Assembly (NCBI GenBank): GCA_046757565.1
Contig: JBHHYN010000017.1
Coordinates: forward strand, 1 to 35,354
Source of the DNA: JBHHYN01 sp046757565
GTDB taxonomy: Bacteria; Pseudomonadota; Gammaproteobacteria; Eutrophobiales; Eutrophobiaceae
Length of the DNA: 35,354 nucleotides
Direction: 5' to 3'
Shown here: piece by piece, positions 1 to 8,641 of the stretch
Layout of the letters: each line of letters opens with the position of its first letter
How positions within the stretch are numbered: position 1 is the first letter of the stretch
Notes under the pieces: generated by a model
Databases searched by the model: none
Told to the model about the DNA's origin: nothing
What the model saw: the letters and a program-made list of their open reading frames with translations, nothing else
Translations under genes and position numbers: made by a program

Positions 1-91
1 TTTTATTCAAAAGTCTTTCTTGTTAACCCACAGATTCTGCTGAAGAGCCACAATTATAGAAAAGGAGCCTGTTGATCTTGTTATCACTGAC

Positions 92-1291
92 ATGCAGATG
101 CCTGTTATGAGCGGGATAGCGCTGTTAAAGGCGTTGAAGGAACGAGACCATGTTCTGCCTACAATTGTGATAACGGCCCACGGGACAATTGAAACCGCTG
201 TCGAAGCCATGAAGAATGGAGCAGTTGATTACATTATCCGGCCGTTTGAGATGAAAACTGTAGAACTGGCCGTAACCCGCGCGTTGACCCTTGGAAAAGT
301 AGAACGCGAAAACCGCTTTCTCAAAGCTGAGATTGCTCAAGGCTGGCAGGAATTCATCGGCACAAGCCCAAAGATGCAGGAACTTTACCGGTTAATTTCA
401 AAAATCAGCACGAGTAATTCATCAGTGTTAATAACAGGAGAAACCGGGACAGGTAAGGAGTTGGTTGCGCGTGCGATACATAATGGATCTGAACGGAAAG
501 GGTTGTTTGTGCCGATTAATTGTGCGGCAATTCCCGAAAGCATGCTGGAAAGCGAATTATTCGGTCATGTAAAAGGGGCCTTTACAGGTGCACATACTGA
601 ACGGATCGGAAAGTTCGGGGTTTCCGATGGTGGGACGCTGTTCCTTGATGAAATAAACGGCATGCCTTTCGATCTACAAGCTAAATTACTGCGTGTTATC
701 CAGGGAAACAGCGTGGAACGTCTGGGCAGCAACCATTCTATAGAAATGGATTTAAGAATCATTAGTGCAATGAATTGCGATCCACAAGATGCCATATCCG
801 AACGCAGGTTACGGGAAGATCTGTATTACCGACTTAATGTAATCCGTATCAATGTCCCGCCATTGCGTGAACGACCGCAAGATATTCCTCTTATGATTGA
901 ATATTTTATTTCTAAACACGGGCAGGCTAACAGGAATTATTCGCTTGGCCTGGATGGGCCAACCATGGAAAAACTGTGCGCGTATACCTGGCCTGGCAAC
1001 GTGCGGGAACTGGAAAACCTGGTTGAACGCGCTCTTGTTCTCTGTAAGGATGAAGACATCAGCTATGGGTTATTGCGAGAGATATCACTTTCCCCTGCTG
1101 AAAAGAGACAATCAGTAACACCACCCCAGGAAACTCTTGCTCTTCAAGCTCATATCAACGCACTGGAAAAACAACTAATTGGAGCAGCCCTTGAAACAAG
1201 CGAGGGGAATAAGGCAAAGGCCTCAAGATTACTTGAAATTAGCGAACGCTCCCTGTGGTACAAGATAAAAAAATACGGCATCAACCAATAA
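92..1291 (+). CDS. Sigma-54-dependent response regulator (NtrC type), receiver domain incomplete
   Basis: Sigma-54 RNA polymerase activator. Visible in order: the end of a receiver domain, an AAA+ domain with Walker A GETGTGKE (about residues 115-122), the sigma-54 contact loop GAFTGA (about 162-167) and Walker B GGTLFLDEI, then the WPGNVRELEN segment and a C-terminal Fis-type helix-turn-helix (about 360-399). The phospho-acceptor Asp lies just upstream of the first ATG (codon 89-91, context VITDMQMP), so the true protein started further upstream. That upstream frame meets a stop at 41-43, and the missing receiver residues continue in another frame. The conserved receiver Lys of the KPF motif is Arg here (IIRPFE). 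The gene is therefore either truncated or frameshifted, or the window start is of poor quality. The family normally pairs with a histidine kinase, which is not in view. Its targets cannot be told. Confidence 0.85.
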   Translation: MQMPVMSGIALLKALKERDHVLPTIVITAHGTIETAVEAMKNGAVDYIIRPFEMKTVELAVTRALTLGKVERENRFLKAEIAQGWQEFIGTSPKMQELYRLISKISTSNSSVLITGETGTGKELVARAIHNGSERKGLFVPINCAAIPESMLESELFGHVKGAFTGAHTERIGKFGVSDGGTLFLDEINGMPFDLQAKLLRVIQGNSVERLGSNHSIEMDLRIISAMNCDPQDAISERRLREDLYYRLNVIRINVPPLRERPQDIPLMIEYFISKHGQANRNYSLGLDGPTMEKLCAYTWPGNVRELENLVERALVLCKDEDISYGLLREISLSPAEKRQSVTPPQETLALQAHINALEKQLIGAALETSEGNKAKASRLLEISERSLWYKIKKYGINQ

Positions 1292-1352
1292 TAACATCAG
1301 CGTATATAACAGGGCCGTAGAGTTGTAACAATCCTTGCGGAAAGGCGGGGAA

Positions 1353-1709
1353 CTACCAGCTAAACAGTACCCACTGTGGCACCATGTTGTTATTATAGAT
1401 ATCGCTCATACGCGATTCCAGGGTGCCGTTGCCGTCCTTGTCGACAAGGTAATAGGGCTTGCCTACCGAGGGGGTGACCTTTACCATGTAGAGGCGTCCA
1501 TTCAGGCGGTATTCCTCAACTACGGCCTTTTCGCGATGAATAATCGTTACTTCAGGCTCAATAGGCTGGCCGTTTTCCAGCGGGTCCGGGATCTCGGGTG
1601 GCGCCGGCACCGGCGCAAATTCCTCATCGGCTTCCGTATCCGCGGAGGCTTGCGCCATCAATAAAAAACAGCCGGCCAATAACCATAATATCTGTTTCAT
1701 CATCATCAT
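1353..1709 (-). CDS. DUF2782 family exported protein
   Basis: A 118-residue protein of unknown function, recognised as DUF2782 by its C-terminal half (a YxxNGRLYMVKVTP strand, YYLVDKDGNG, and a closing PQWVLFSW). It opens with four tandem ATG codons, so the exact start may be any of them. A hydrophobic signal segment follows (about residues 5-19) with an ASA-like cleavage site near residue 23, so the mature protein should be periplasmic. A proline- and acid-rich linker (about 28-50) separates the signal from the conserved part. It follows the LOG-family gene on the same strand after an 80-base spacer. In gammaproteobacteria this family commonly sits beside polA, as here. No catalytic residues are evident. 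Confidence 0.85.
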   Translation of the reverse strand: MMMMKQILWLLAGCFLLMAQASADTEADEEFAPVPAPPEIPDPLENGQPIEPEVTIIHREKAVVEEYRLNGRLYMVKVTPSVGKPYYLVDKDGNGTLESRMSDIYNNNMVPQWVLFSW

Positions 1710-1789
1710 TCCGTCTCACTGCAACCCGTCACCCATCAACCCCATGGTCACGCCATAACAATTCTATTACATTATTAGCAGACACGGAT

Positions 1790-2506
1790 TCATAATTCCA
1801 ACTGTCTTTCCCGGTCGTCGTGGGAGAGACCCGGGTCCTTGCCCTTATAATGACCGATAATTGCATCAAGGACCTGCTCCGGCTTGTCTACAATCTGAAA
1901 CAAGTCCAGATCTTGCTCGCTTATGGTGCCTTCCGCAACCAGAGTTTGCCTGAACCAGCCGATCAATCCTTTCCAGAACGACGACTGCACCAGGATAATG
2001 GGTATACGCCGGCTCTTGCCCGTCTCTATCAGGGTCAGTATTTCAGCCAGTTCGTCCAGCGTCCCGAAGCCGCCGGGGAGGACGATATAGGCCGAGGCAT
2101 ATTTTACGAACATCACTTTCCTTGAGAAAAAATGTCTGAAAAACAGGGACACATCCTGATAGTCGTTGGTCACCTGCTCATGGGGAAGTTGAATGTTCAA
2201 ACCGACGCTGCTCGACTTGCCCGCATAGGCGCCTTTATTGAAGGCCTCCATCATCCCCGGCCCGCCCCCGGACACCACACTGAAGCCCGCATCTGACAGG
2301 GTCCTTGCGATCTCCTCTGCCAGCTTATAATACGGGTGTTCCGGACCGAGGCGGGCTGAACCGAACATGCTGACAGAAGGTTTGATATTGGCCAGCTTTT
2401 GAAATCCTTCGACAAATTCCGCCATGATCTGGAATATCTTCCACGATTCACGGGTCAGATTCGAATCATCGATCATGTGTTGGGAAGAATTCCGCTTTTC
2501 ATTCAT
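1790..2506 (-). CDS. LOG family protein (TIGR00730 type Rossmann-fold enzyme)
   Basis: Predicted nucleotide 5'-monophosphate phosphoribohydrolase-like enzyme of the LOG family. In the family these enzymes cleave the base from nucleoside monophosphates. Seen: SGGGPGMMEA (about residues 79-88), a conserved Arg in FFSRKVMF (about 129), and the signature PGGFGTLDE (about 144-152). The length of 238 residues fits the family. The ATG start is 37 bases from the divergent polA start, so the two genes probably share or interleave promoters. Whether the substrate is cytokinin-like or an ordinary purine or pyrimidine nucleotide cannot be decided from sequence. Confidence 0.88.
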   Translation of the reverse strand: MNEKRNSSQHMIDDSNLTRESWKIFQIMAEFVEGFQKLANIKPSVSMFGSARLGPEHPYYKLAEEIARTLSDAGFSVVSGGGPGMMEAFNKGAYAGKSSSVGLNIQLPHEQVTNDYQDVSLFFRHFFSRKVMFVKYASAYIVLPGGFGTLDELAEILTLIETGKSRRIPIILVQSSFWKGLIGWFRQTLVAEGTISEQDLDLFQIVDKPEQVLDAIIGHYKGKDPGLSHDDRERQLEL

Positions 2507-2543
2507 AATGCACGCTTACCCTGTTTTTTTTATCTCCATCATA

Positions 2544-5255
2544 ATGGCAAATAAATCCCTGATCCTGGTTGACGGTTCCTATTACCTGTTCCGAGCCTAT
2601 CACGGGATGCCGGAGTTCAATAATTCCGCAGGCGAACCGACTGGCGCCATCTACGGCGTAATTAATATGCTCCGGAAATTGCTTGCTGAGCATGAGCCGG
2701 ATTTCTTCGCCATCATATTTGATGCCAAGGGAAAAAGCTTCCGAAATGATATATACCCGGAGTACAAGGCCAACCGACCTCCGGCCCCGGAGGAGCTGGT
2801 CTGCCAAATCGCGCCACTGCATGACATTATACGGGGCCTGGGCCTGCCGTTGATAGTTATTGACGGCGTCGAGGCCGACGATGTCATTGCCACCCTGGCA
2901 AGTCAGGCAAAGAGACAGGGCATGCAGACGCTTATCTCCAGCGGAGACAAGGACTTGGCCCAGATTGTGGATGCCGATATCCGGCTCCTTAACACCAGGA
3001 ACGGCGTGGTGCTTGATGCGGAGGGTGTGCACAAGAAATACGGGGTGATGCCGAAACAGATCGTCGACTATCTGGCTTTAACCGGCGACAGCGTAGACAA
3101 TGTTCCGGGCGTCCCCAGAGTCGGCCCAAAAACCGCGGCTAAATGGCTGGCCGAGTACGGCACACTGGACAAAATTATCAACCATGCAACCGATATTCCT
3201 GGCAAGGTGGGCGAAAACCTGCGCGACAACCTGGCGCAATTGTACCTCTCAAAACAGCTGGTCACCCTTAAACCGGATCTGGTATTGCCTGTCACACCGG
3301 CGGATCTGGTTCGCAACGAGCCGGATATCGGTTCTCTCAGGAGACACTATCAACGCTGGGAGTTCAGAAGCTGGCTTGCCGGGCTGCAAACCGGGGAAAC
3401 AGAAGCATCATCCCCTGGAGAGAATGAAACCGGCCATGTTGATGTGCCGATCCAATATGAAACGATCTTCTCGGAACAGGTGCTGGATGACTGGATTTCC
3501 CGGTTACAGGAAGCCGATCTGGTTGCTGTCGACACGGAAACCACCAGCCTCGATACCATGCAGGCGCAGATCGTCGGCATCTCGTTCTCGGTCAAACCGG
3601 GACAGGCCGCCTATGTTCCCCTGGCCCATGATTACACCGGGGCGCCACAACAACTTTCCCGGGAACATGTTCTCCAACGCCTGAAACCGCTGCTTGAGTC
3701 GCCTAACAAGGCAAAGGTCGGGCACAACCTGAAATATGATATGAGTGTACTGGCCAATCACGGCATTGGACTCCAGGGCATTCAGCACGACACTATGCTG
3801 CAATCCTATGTGCTGGACAGCGTAGCGTCCCGCCACGATATGGACTCACTGGCCCTTAAGTTCCTCAATATCACCACCTTGCACTATGAAGATGTCGCCG
3901 GCAAAGGGGCAAAGCAGATACCCTTTAATCAGGTGACTGTGGAGACCGCCGCCCCTTATGCCGCTGAAGATGCAGATATCACTCTGCGCTTACACCATGA
4001 ATTCTGGCACCGGCTGACCACAAATGAAGCACTGAAAACACTTTATGAAACCATCGAGATGCCACTGCTTGAGGTGCTTTCGGAGATGGAGCGAAATGGT
4101 GTCCGGATCGATGCGGACCTGCTCCGGCAGCAGAGCATCGAGTTACAAGAGCAGATGCACTTCATCGAACAGAAGGCCCATGAACTGGCAGGTCGGTCAT
4201 TCAATATCGGCTCGCCTAAACAGATCCAGTCGATTCTGTATGAACAGTTGCAGCTGCCGGTGCGGGCAAAGACCCCCAAGGGGCAGCCATCTACCGCAGA
4301 ATCGGTACTCCAGGAACTGGCCCGTGACCATGAGTTGCCCGGTCTCATTCTAGAGCACCGGGGATTAAGCAAGCTCAAGTCCACCTACACGGACCGGCTG
4401 CCACAGCAGATTAATGAACACACCGGCCGCATTCACGCCTCCTTTCACCAGGCGGTCGCCGCAACCGGCAGGTTGTCTTCCTCCGATCCCAACCTGCAGA
4501 ATATCCCGGTGCGCACACCACAGGGAAGAAGGATCCGCCAGGCCTTTATCGCCGCACCCGGGTGTGCCCTGCTGGCCGCCGATTATTCACAAATAGAATT
4601 ACGCATCATGGCCCACCTGTCAGCAGACACCGGGTTGCTGGAGGCATTCGCCCGGCACGAAGACGTACATAGAGCAACTGCCGCTGAGGTGTTCGGGACA
4701 ACACAGGACCAGGTCAGCACGGAACAGCGGCGAGCCGCCAAGGCCATCAACTTTGGCTTGATTTATGGCATGTCGGCCTTTGGCCTGGCGAAACAACTGG
4801 ATATCAACCGCACTGCAGCACAAAATTATGTAGACAGATATTTTGCCCGCTATCCCGGCGTCAAGGGCTACATGGACAGAATTAAGGCGGAAGCGAAACA
4901 GACCGGTTATGTCGAAACCCTGTTTCAACGCCGCCTGTATTTACCGGAGATAAATTCCCGCAACGCGCCACGCCGGCAATACGCGGAGCGTACAGCCATC
5001 AATGCCCCCATGCAGGGCACGGCCGCTGATATCATCAAACGGGCAATGATCGCCATTCATGAAGAAATCCTGCACAACAACGACGGGGTCAGAATGATCA
5101 TGCAGGTGCATGACGAACTCGTGTTTGAGGTGGCAAATGACATGATCGAAGAAATAAAAGCGGAAATCAAGCGGCTGATGGAGGGTGCGGCTGAACTCGC
5201 TGTACCCCTTGAGGTCGAAATTGGGACAGGCGTTAGTTGGGACCAGGCGCATTAA
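2544..5255 (+). CDS. polA: DNA polymerase I
   Basis: Repair and Okazaki-fragment polymerase with all three activities predicted. I chose the ATG at 2544 (MANKSLILVDGS), giving 903 residues. The frame is open for 120 bases further upstream, but that part overlaps the divergent LOG gene and does not resemble the family. Seen: 5' nuclease domain (about 1-290); 3'-5' exonuclease with an intact DTE (Asp about 330), NLKYD and YAAED motifs, so proofreading should be active; polymerase motif A DYSQIELR (about 680), motif B KAINFGLIYG with the Phe that disfavours dideoxynucleotides, and motif C VHDELVFE (about 857). The polymerase is complete. Confidence 0.98.
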   Translation: MANKSLILVDGSYYLFRAYHGMPEFNNSAGEPTGAIYGVINMLRKLLAEHEPDFFAIIFDAKGKSFRNDIYPEYKANRPPAPEELVCQIAPLHDIIRGLGLPLIVIDGVEADDVIATLASQAKRQGMQTLISSGDKDLAQIVDADIRLLNTRNGVVLDAEGVHKKYGVMPKQIVDYLALTGDSVDNVPGVPRVGPKTAAKWLAEYGTLDKIINHATDIPGKVGENLRDNLAQLYLSKQLVTLKPDLVLPVTPADLVRNEPDIGSLRRHYQRWEFRSWLAGLQTGETEASSPGENETGHVDVPIQYETIFSEQVLDDWISRLQEADLVAVDTETTSLDTMQAQIVGISFSVKPGQAAYVPLAHDYTGAPQQLSREHVLQRLKPLLESPNKAKVGHNLKYDMSVLANHGIGLQGIQHDTMLQSYVLDSVASRHDMDSLALKFLNITTLHYEDVAGKGAKQIPFNQVTVETAAPYAAEDADITLRLHHEFWHRLTTNEALKTLYETIEMPLLEVLSEMERNGVRIDADLLRQQSIELQEQMHFIEQKAHELAGRSFNIGSPKQIQSILYEQLQLPVRAKTPKGQPSTAESVLQELARDHELPGLILEHRGLSKLKSTYTDRLPQQINEHTGRIHASFHQAVAATGRLSSSDPNLQNIPVRTPQGRRIRQAFIAAPGCALLAADYSQIELRIMAHLSADTGLLEAFARHEDVHRATAAEVFGTTQDQVSTEQRRAAKAINFGLIYGMSAFGLAKQLDINRTAAQNYVDRYFARYPGVKGYMDRIKAEAKQTGYVETLFQRRLYLPEINSRNAPRRQYAERTAINAPMQGTAADIIKRAMIAIHEEILHNNDGVRMIMQVHDELVFEVANDMIEEIKAEIKRLMEGAAELAVPLEVEIGTGVSWDQAH

Positions 5256-5560
5256 TGATGTGTGTCATTCAGATAATTAAAATTAACCCTATATCGGGCA
5301 TAATTTCCTGTATTATTTCTCATGTAGCCTGGCATTTGCAGAACACCTAATATATCTTTTATAAAGACCCGGGAAGCACTGAAGCGTGGCGCCTGAATGC
5401 AGCATTTACGGAGACTAGGATGTAATGGATCAATGTTTCCCTTGTGCTAACATTTAATTTGACTTTATTAAACGACTCGAAAGGATATAGATAAACCTCC
5501 CTCACTATTCGTACAAACCATTCTCAATAATCTCTATTCGCGATTGGTACAAAATATTTC
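5256..5560. other. 305-base spacer between polA and hisA
   Basis: No convincing gene lies here. The spacer is AT-rich in its second half. A weak possible promoter for the his-tat run is TTGACT (5459-5464) followed 18 bases later by GGATAT (5483-5488). A small inverted repeat AATGA/TCATT (5254-5269) straddles the polA stop but is too weak to call a terminator. The hisA start has no clear Shine-Dalgarno. Confidence 0.5.
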
Positions 5561-6301
5561 ATGCTTCTGATCCCGGCAATCGATATCAAAGAGGGGAAAT
5601 GTGTACGCCTGCGTCAGGGCCGCATGGACGATGAGACCATCTACAGCGAAGATCCCATGGAGGTCGCTGGTAGATGGTGTGGCGCCGGAGCAAAACGCCT
5701 GCATATTGTCGACTTGAACGGGGCCATGTCGGGGGAGCCAGGCAACGCAGATATCATTCATAATATCGTTGAAGCGCATCCGGATATTACTATCCAGGTC
5801 GGCGGCGGCATACGCAGCGAAGAAACCATACAAACCTACCTCGATGCAGGGGTAAACTATGTAATCATCGGTACACGGGCCGTCACAACACCACATTTTG
5901 TCTCCGATGTATGCCTGGAATTTCCAGGACATATTATCGTCAGCCTCGATGCGAGAAACGGGAAACTGGCCATTGAAGGCTGGTCCAAATTGTCTCATCA
6001 CGACGCCAAGGATATGGCCCGGCGATTCGAGGATGACGGCGTCTCAGCGATCGTTTTCACGGACATCAGCCGGGACGGGATGCTGACAATGGTTAATATC
6101 GATGCTACGGTCGAGTTGTGCAAGCATATAAATATTCCCGTTATTGCCTCCGGCGGCATCAGCAACCTCGATGACATCAAGGCACTGTGCCAGGTGGCGC
6201 ATGAAGGTATTGAAGGTGCTATTACGGGTCGGGCCATTTATGAGGGCACGCTCGACTTCCAGCAGGCGCAGAAAATAGTAGGGGAGTTATGCGCCCCTTG
6301 A
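5561..6301 (+). CDS. hisA: HisA, ProFAR isomerase
   Basis: 1-(5-phosphoribosyl)-5-[(5-phosphoribosylamino)methylideneamino]imidazole-4-carboxamide isomerase of histidine synthesis, a cytoplasmic beta/alpha barrel. The start MLLIPAIDIKEGKCVRL is the canonical family start. Catalytic Asp8 and Asp130 (VSLDAR) are visible, as are the phosphate-binding loops GGGIRS and ASGGIS. The 246 residues match the usual length. It leads hisF by 10 bases and opens a run of four his genes. The usual neighbours hisB and hisH are not upstream; polA is. Confidence 0.97.
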   Translation: MLLIPAIDIKEGKCVRLRQGRMDDETIYSEDPMEVAGRWCGAGAKRLHIVDLNGAMSGEPGNADIIHNIVEAHPDITIQVGGGIRSEETIQTYLDAGVNYVIIGTRAVTTPHFVSDVCLEFPGHIIVSLDARNGKLAIEGWSKLSHHDAKDMARRFEDDGVSAIVFTDISRDGMLTMVNIDATVELCKHINIPVIASGGISNLDDIKALCQVAHEGIEGAITGRAIYEGTLDFQQAQKIVGELCAP

Positions 6302-6311
6302 CGCCAACACC

Positions 6312-7085
6312 ATGACCCTGGCAAAACGCATTATCCCGTGCCTGGATGTCGATGCCGGACGGGTGGTGAAGGGTGTGCGCTTTATTGATATCAAGGATGC
6401 CGGAGACCCGGTCGAGATTGCCCGGCGTTATGACGCACAAGGCGCAGACGAATTGACCTTTCTCGACATTACCGCCAGCAGCGATGAAAGAGAAACTCTG
6501 GTCCAAGTGGTCGAAGCTGTCGCCAATCAGGTTTTTATCCCACTTACCGTAGGCGGCGGTATCCGGACACTGGAGGATATCCGCCGCATGCTGAATGCCG
6601 GTGCTGACAAGGTCAGCATCAATACCGCCGCAGTGAATGATCCGGGGTTTGTCGCTGAAGCCGCACAATGTTTTGGCCGCCAATGCATCGTTGTGGCCAT
6701 TGATGCCAAGCGGGTTTATACCGATACAGGCGTACTGCGTTGGGAGGTATTTACCCATGGCGGCCGTCAAGCCACCGGCATCGATGCCGTTCAATGGGCC
6801 AGAGAAATGGCGTCGCGAGGCGCCGGGGAAATCCTGCTTACCAGTATGGATCGGGACGGCACCCGGGACGGGTTTGACCTGGCGCTTACCCGAACCATCA
6901 GTGACGCCGTGTTCGTACCGGTCATTGCTTCCGGCGGCGTGGGGTCATTACGCCATCTGCTTGAAGGGGTGACAGAAGGCAGGGCTGATGCAGTACTGGC
7001 AGCCAGCATCTTCCATTTTGGCGAGCATACCGTGCAAGAGGCCAAGCAGATGTTGGCGCAGCATAATATTGAAGTCCGGTTGTAG
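6312..7085 (+). CDS. hisF: HisF, imidazole glycerol phosphate synthase cyclase subunit
   Basis: Cyclase half of imidazole glycerol phosphate synthase. With the HisH glutaminase it converts PRFAR to IGP and AICAR. The 257-residue barrel starts MTLAKRIIPCLDVD. The two catalytic aspartates are at about 12 and 131 (IDAKR), and the phosphate loops GGGIRT and ASGGVG are present. No hisH is in this window although HisF needs HisH for glutamine-dependent activity, so hisH must be elsewhere. Tightly placed between hisA (10 bases) and hisI (3 bases), so co-transcription is very likely. Confidence 0.97.
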   Translation: MTLAKRIIPCLDVDAGRVVKGVRFIDIKDAGDPVEIARRYDAQGADELTFLDITASSDERETLVQVVEAVANQVFIPLTVGGGIRTLEDIRRMLNAGADKVSINTAAVNDPGFVAEAAQCFGRQCIVVAIDAKRVYTDTGVLRWEVFTHGGRQATGIDAVQWAREMASRGAGEILLTSMDRDGTRDGFDLALTRTISDAVFVPVIASGGVGSLRHLLEGVTEGRADAVLAASIFHFGEHTVQEAKQMLAQHNIEVRL

Positions 7086-7088
7086 ACG

Positions 7089-7547
7089 ATGACCGAATCG
7101 CCGAAGTGGCTGGATGAGATCAACTGGAACCACGATGGGCTGGTCCCGGCGATTGCTCAGGAACAGGGATCCGGCAAGGTATTGACCCTGGCATGGATGA
7201 ACCGCGAGTCACTGGCTTTGAGCGTGGCCGAAGGCCGTGCGGTATACTGGTCCCGCTCACGGCAGCGTTTATGGCGCAAGGGCGAGCAATCTGGCCATGT
7301 GCAATGGATTGAAGAGATCCGGCTGGATTGCGATAGAGATACGCTTCTGCTGCGGGTCACGCAGGAAGGCGGTATCGCCTGTCACACAGGACGCCATAGC
7401 TGTTTTTATGAGAAACTTGACAAAGACGGCTGGAAAAGTGTCGATCCGGTCATTAAAGAACCGGAACAGATCTACGCAACCAACATAAACGACCAGAACG
7501 GCGCCCCGGTGGTGCACGCTACGGGGCGCAGGCAGAAAGATAAATGA
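7089..7547 (+). CDS. hisI: HisI, phosphoribosyl-AMP cyclohydrolase
   Basis: Opens the adenine ring of phosphoribosyl-AMP in histidine synthesis and is a metal enzyme. Seen: WSRSRQRLWRKGEQSG (about residues 54-69), the Mg site DCDRD (80-84), and zinc-ligand cysteines in CHTGRHSC (Cys98 and Cys105). The 152 residues fit a stand-alone cyclohydrolase with a longish tail. In enterobacteria this activity is fused to HisE; here hisE is a separate gene 31 bases downstream. Confidence 0.96.
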   Translation: MTESPKWLDEINWNHDGLVPAIAQEQGSGKVLTLAWMNRESLALSVAEGRAVYWSRSRQRLWRKGEQSGHVQWIEEIRLDCDRDTLLLRVTQEGGIACHTGRHSCFYEKLDKDGWKSVDPVIKEPEQIYATNINDQNGAPVVHATGRRQKDK

Positions 7548-7578
7548 AACTGGACGGCAACAAAACAGGCAGAAACCG

Positions 7579-7896
7579 ATGCCGGATGTGCTAACCGATC
7601 TGGCCAACATACTGGAGGATCGCAAACACGCGGATCCGTCCACCTCTTATGTCGCCTCGCTCTATACAGGAGGGACGGATGCTGTCCTGAAAAAAATCGG
7701 CGAAGAGGCAACAGAGCTGGTAATGGCGGGAAAAATAGAGGATAAAAAGGCAGTCATCCATGAAGCGGCCGATCTCTGGTTTCACTCGCTGGTGCTTTTG
7801 GCACAACTGGGGCTGGGACCCAATGATATTCTGTCGGAGTTGGAGAGGCGCTTTGGGCGCCCGGGGCTGGAAGAAAAGGCCGGCCGCGAACAGTAA
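7579..7896 (+). CDS. hisE: HisE, phosphoribosyl-ATP diphosphatase
   Basis: Hydrolyses phosphoribosyl-ATP to phosphoribosyl-AMP, the step before HisI. The 105-residue all-helical protein shows the MazG-like metal-binding pattern KKIGEEATELVMA followed by EAADLWFHSLVLL, which carries the acidic residues expected for Mg. Separate from hisI but in the same run. A 143-base gap follows before tatA. Confidence 0.95.
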   Translation: MPDVLTDLANILEDRKHADPSTSYVASLYTGGTDAVLKKIGEEATELVMAGKIEDKKAVIHEAADLWFHSLVLLAQLGLGPNDILSELERRFGRPGLEEKAGREQ

Positions 7897-7976
7897 TGTC
7901 AACAGCCGTCCGTGGGAAACCAGACGTAATCAACCTTGAGGATCCTGCCGGGTTTTCCCGTATCCTCTAATAATCT

Positions 7977-8005
7977 TTGCAATTTAGGTAATATTTCTCT
8001 ATTAA
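7977..8005 (+). promoter_or_regulatory. Possible tatA promoter
   Basis: TTGCAA (7977-7982), then 17 bases, then TATTAA (8000-8005), 35 bases before the tatA ATG. Each box matches four of six consensus bases and the spacing is ideal. The hisE-tatA gap is long enough to hold a separate promoter. Inference only. Confidence 0.3.
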
Positions 8006-8039
8006 ATAGGCTAATGTTAGAGATAACCGGAGAAAAATC

Positions 8040-8279
8040 ATGAGCTTTGGTATATGGGAATTACTGGTTATTTTAATTATTGTGGCGCTTCTGTTCGGCA
8101 CCAAAAAATTGCGCACCATCGGCGCTGATTTTGGCAGTGCCGTCAAGGGGTTCCGTTCCGCCATGAAAGATGACGATAAGGAAAGTCTCGGTAATGATGC
8201 CGCGGGCAATACGCCTGGCCGGGTGATCGACGGTGAAGTAGAGAGCAGGGACGAAAATACGCCGCGCGACGGGTCGTGA
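8040..8279 (+). CDS. tatA: TatA, twin-arginine translocase subunit
   Basis: Pore-forming subunit of the Tat system, which exports folded proteins bearing RR signal peptides. Seen: one N-terminal membrane helix (about residues 5-20, WELLVILIIVALLFG), the hinge FGTKKLRTIG, an amphipathic helix (FGSAVKGFRSAMKDDD) and a polar acidic tail. The 79-residue length is typical. A GGAG Shine-Dalgarno precedes the ATG. It heads tatABC. Confidence 0.95.
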   Translation: MSFGIWELLVILIIVALLFGTKKLRTIGADFGSAVKGFRSAMKDDDKESLGNDAAGNTPGRVIDGEVESRDENTPRDGS

Positions 8280-8335
8280 ACCGTTCACCCGACCCTCAAT
8301 TGTTATGCATCAACTAAGCAGCATGCCGGGCTGAT

Positions 8336-8611
8336 ATGTTTGATATCGGTTTTTGGGAAATCGCCGTCATTGGGGTTGTTGCGCTGCTGGTCGTCGGACC
8401 GGACAGGCTGCCGGGGCTGGCCCGCGATGCCGGCAGATGGTCCGGGAGCATTCGCCGCTTCGTCAGCAATACCAAACGGGAGATTGAGAGGGAGCTTCAA
8501 TTTGATCCGGGAAAGGACCTTTCCTCCCGGATCACCGAACTGGACGACCTTATGCAGTACGCGCCGGACAAACAACAAACCAGCGAAAAAGACAGCCAGA
8601 AACCCGGCTGA
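8336..8611 (+). CDS. tatB: TatB, twin-arginine translocase subunit
   Basis: Receptor-complex subunit that works with TatC. The start MFDIGFWEIAVIGVVALLVVGPDRLPGLAR is diagnostic: a short periplasmic Glu, one membrane helix and the GPDRLP hinge that separates TatB from TatA. A charged amphipathic helix and a polar tail follow. At 91 residues it is shorter than the E. coli protein, with the difference in the variable tail. 30 bases separate it from tatC. Confidence 0.95.
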   Translation: MFDIGFWEIAVIGVVALLVVGPDRLPGLARDAGRWSGSIRRFVSNTKREIERELQFDPGKDLSSRITELDDLMQYAPDKQQTSEKDSQKPG

Positions 8612-8641
8612 CGGTTTCTCTTTACACCGCCGCAAATTCCC

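Noticed and set aside
1335..1664. Plus-strand open frame of 109 codons
   Set aside because: It is antisense to the DUF2782 gene, whose signal peptide and conserved C-terminus are clear.
2424..2543. N-terminal extension of the PolA reading frame
   Set aside because: It overlaps the divergent LOG gene; MANKSLILVDGS at 2544 is the normal Pol I start.
5254..5269. AATGA/TCATT inverted repeat as polA terminator
   Set aside because: Only five base pairs, AT-rich stem and no T-tract.
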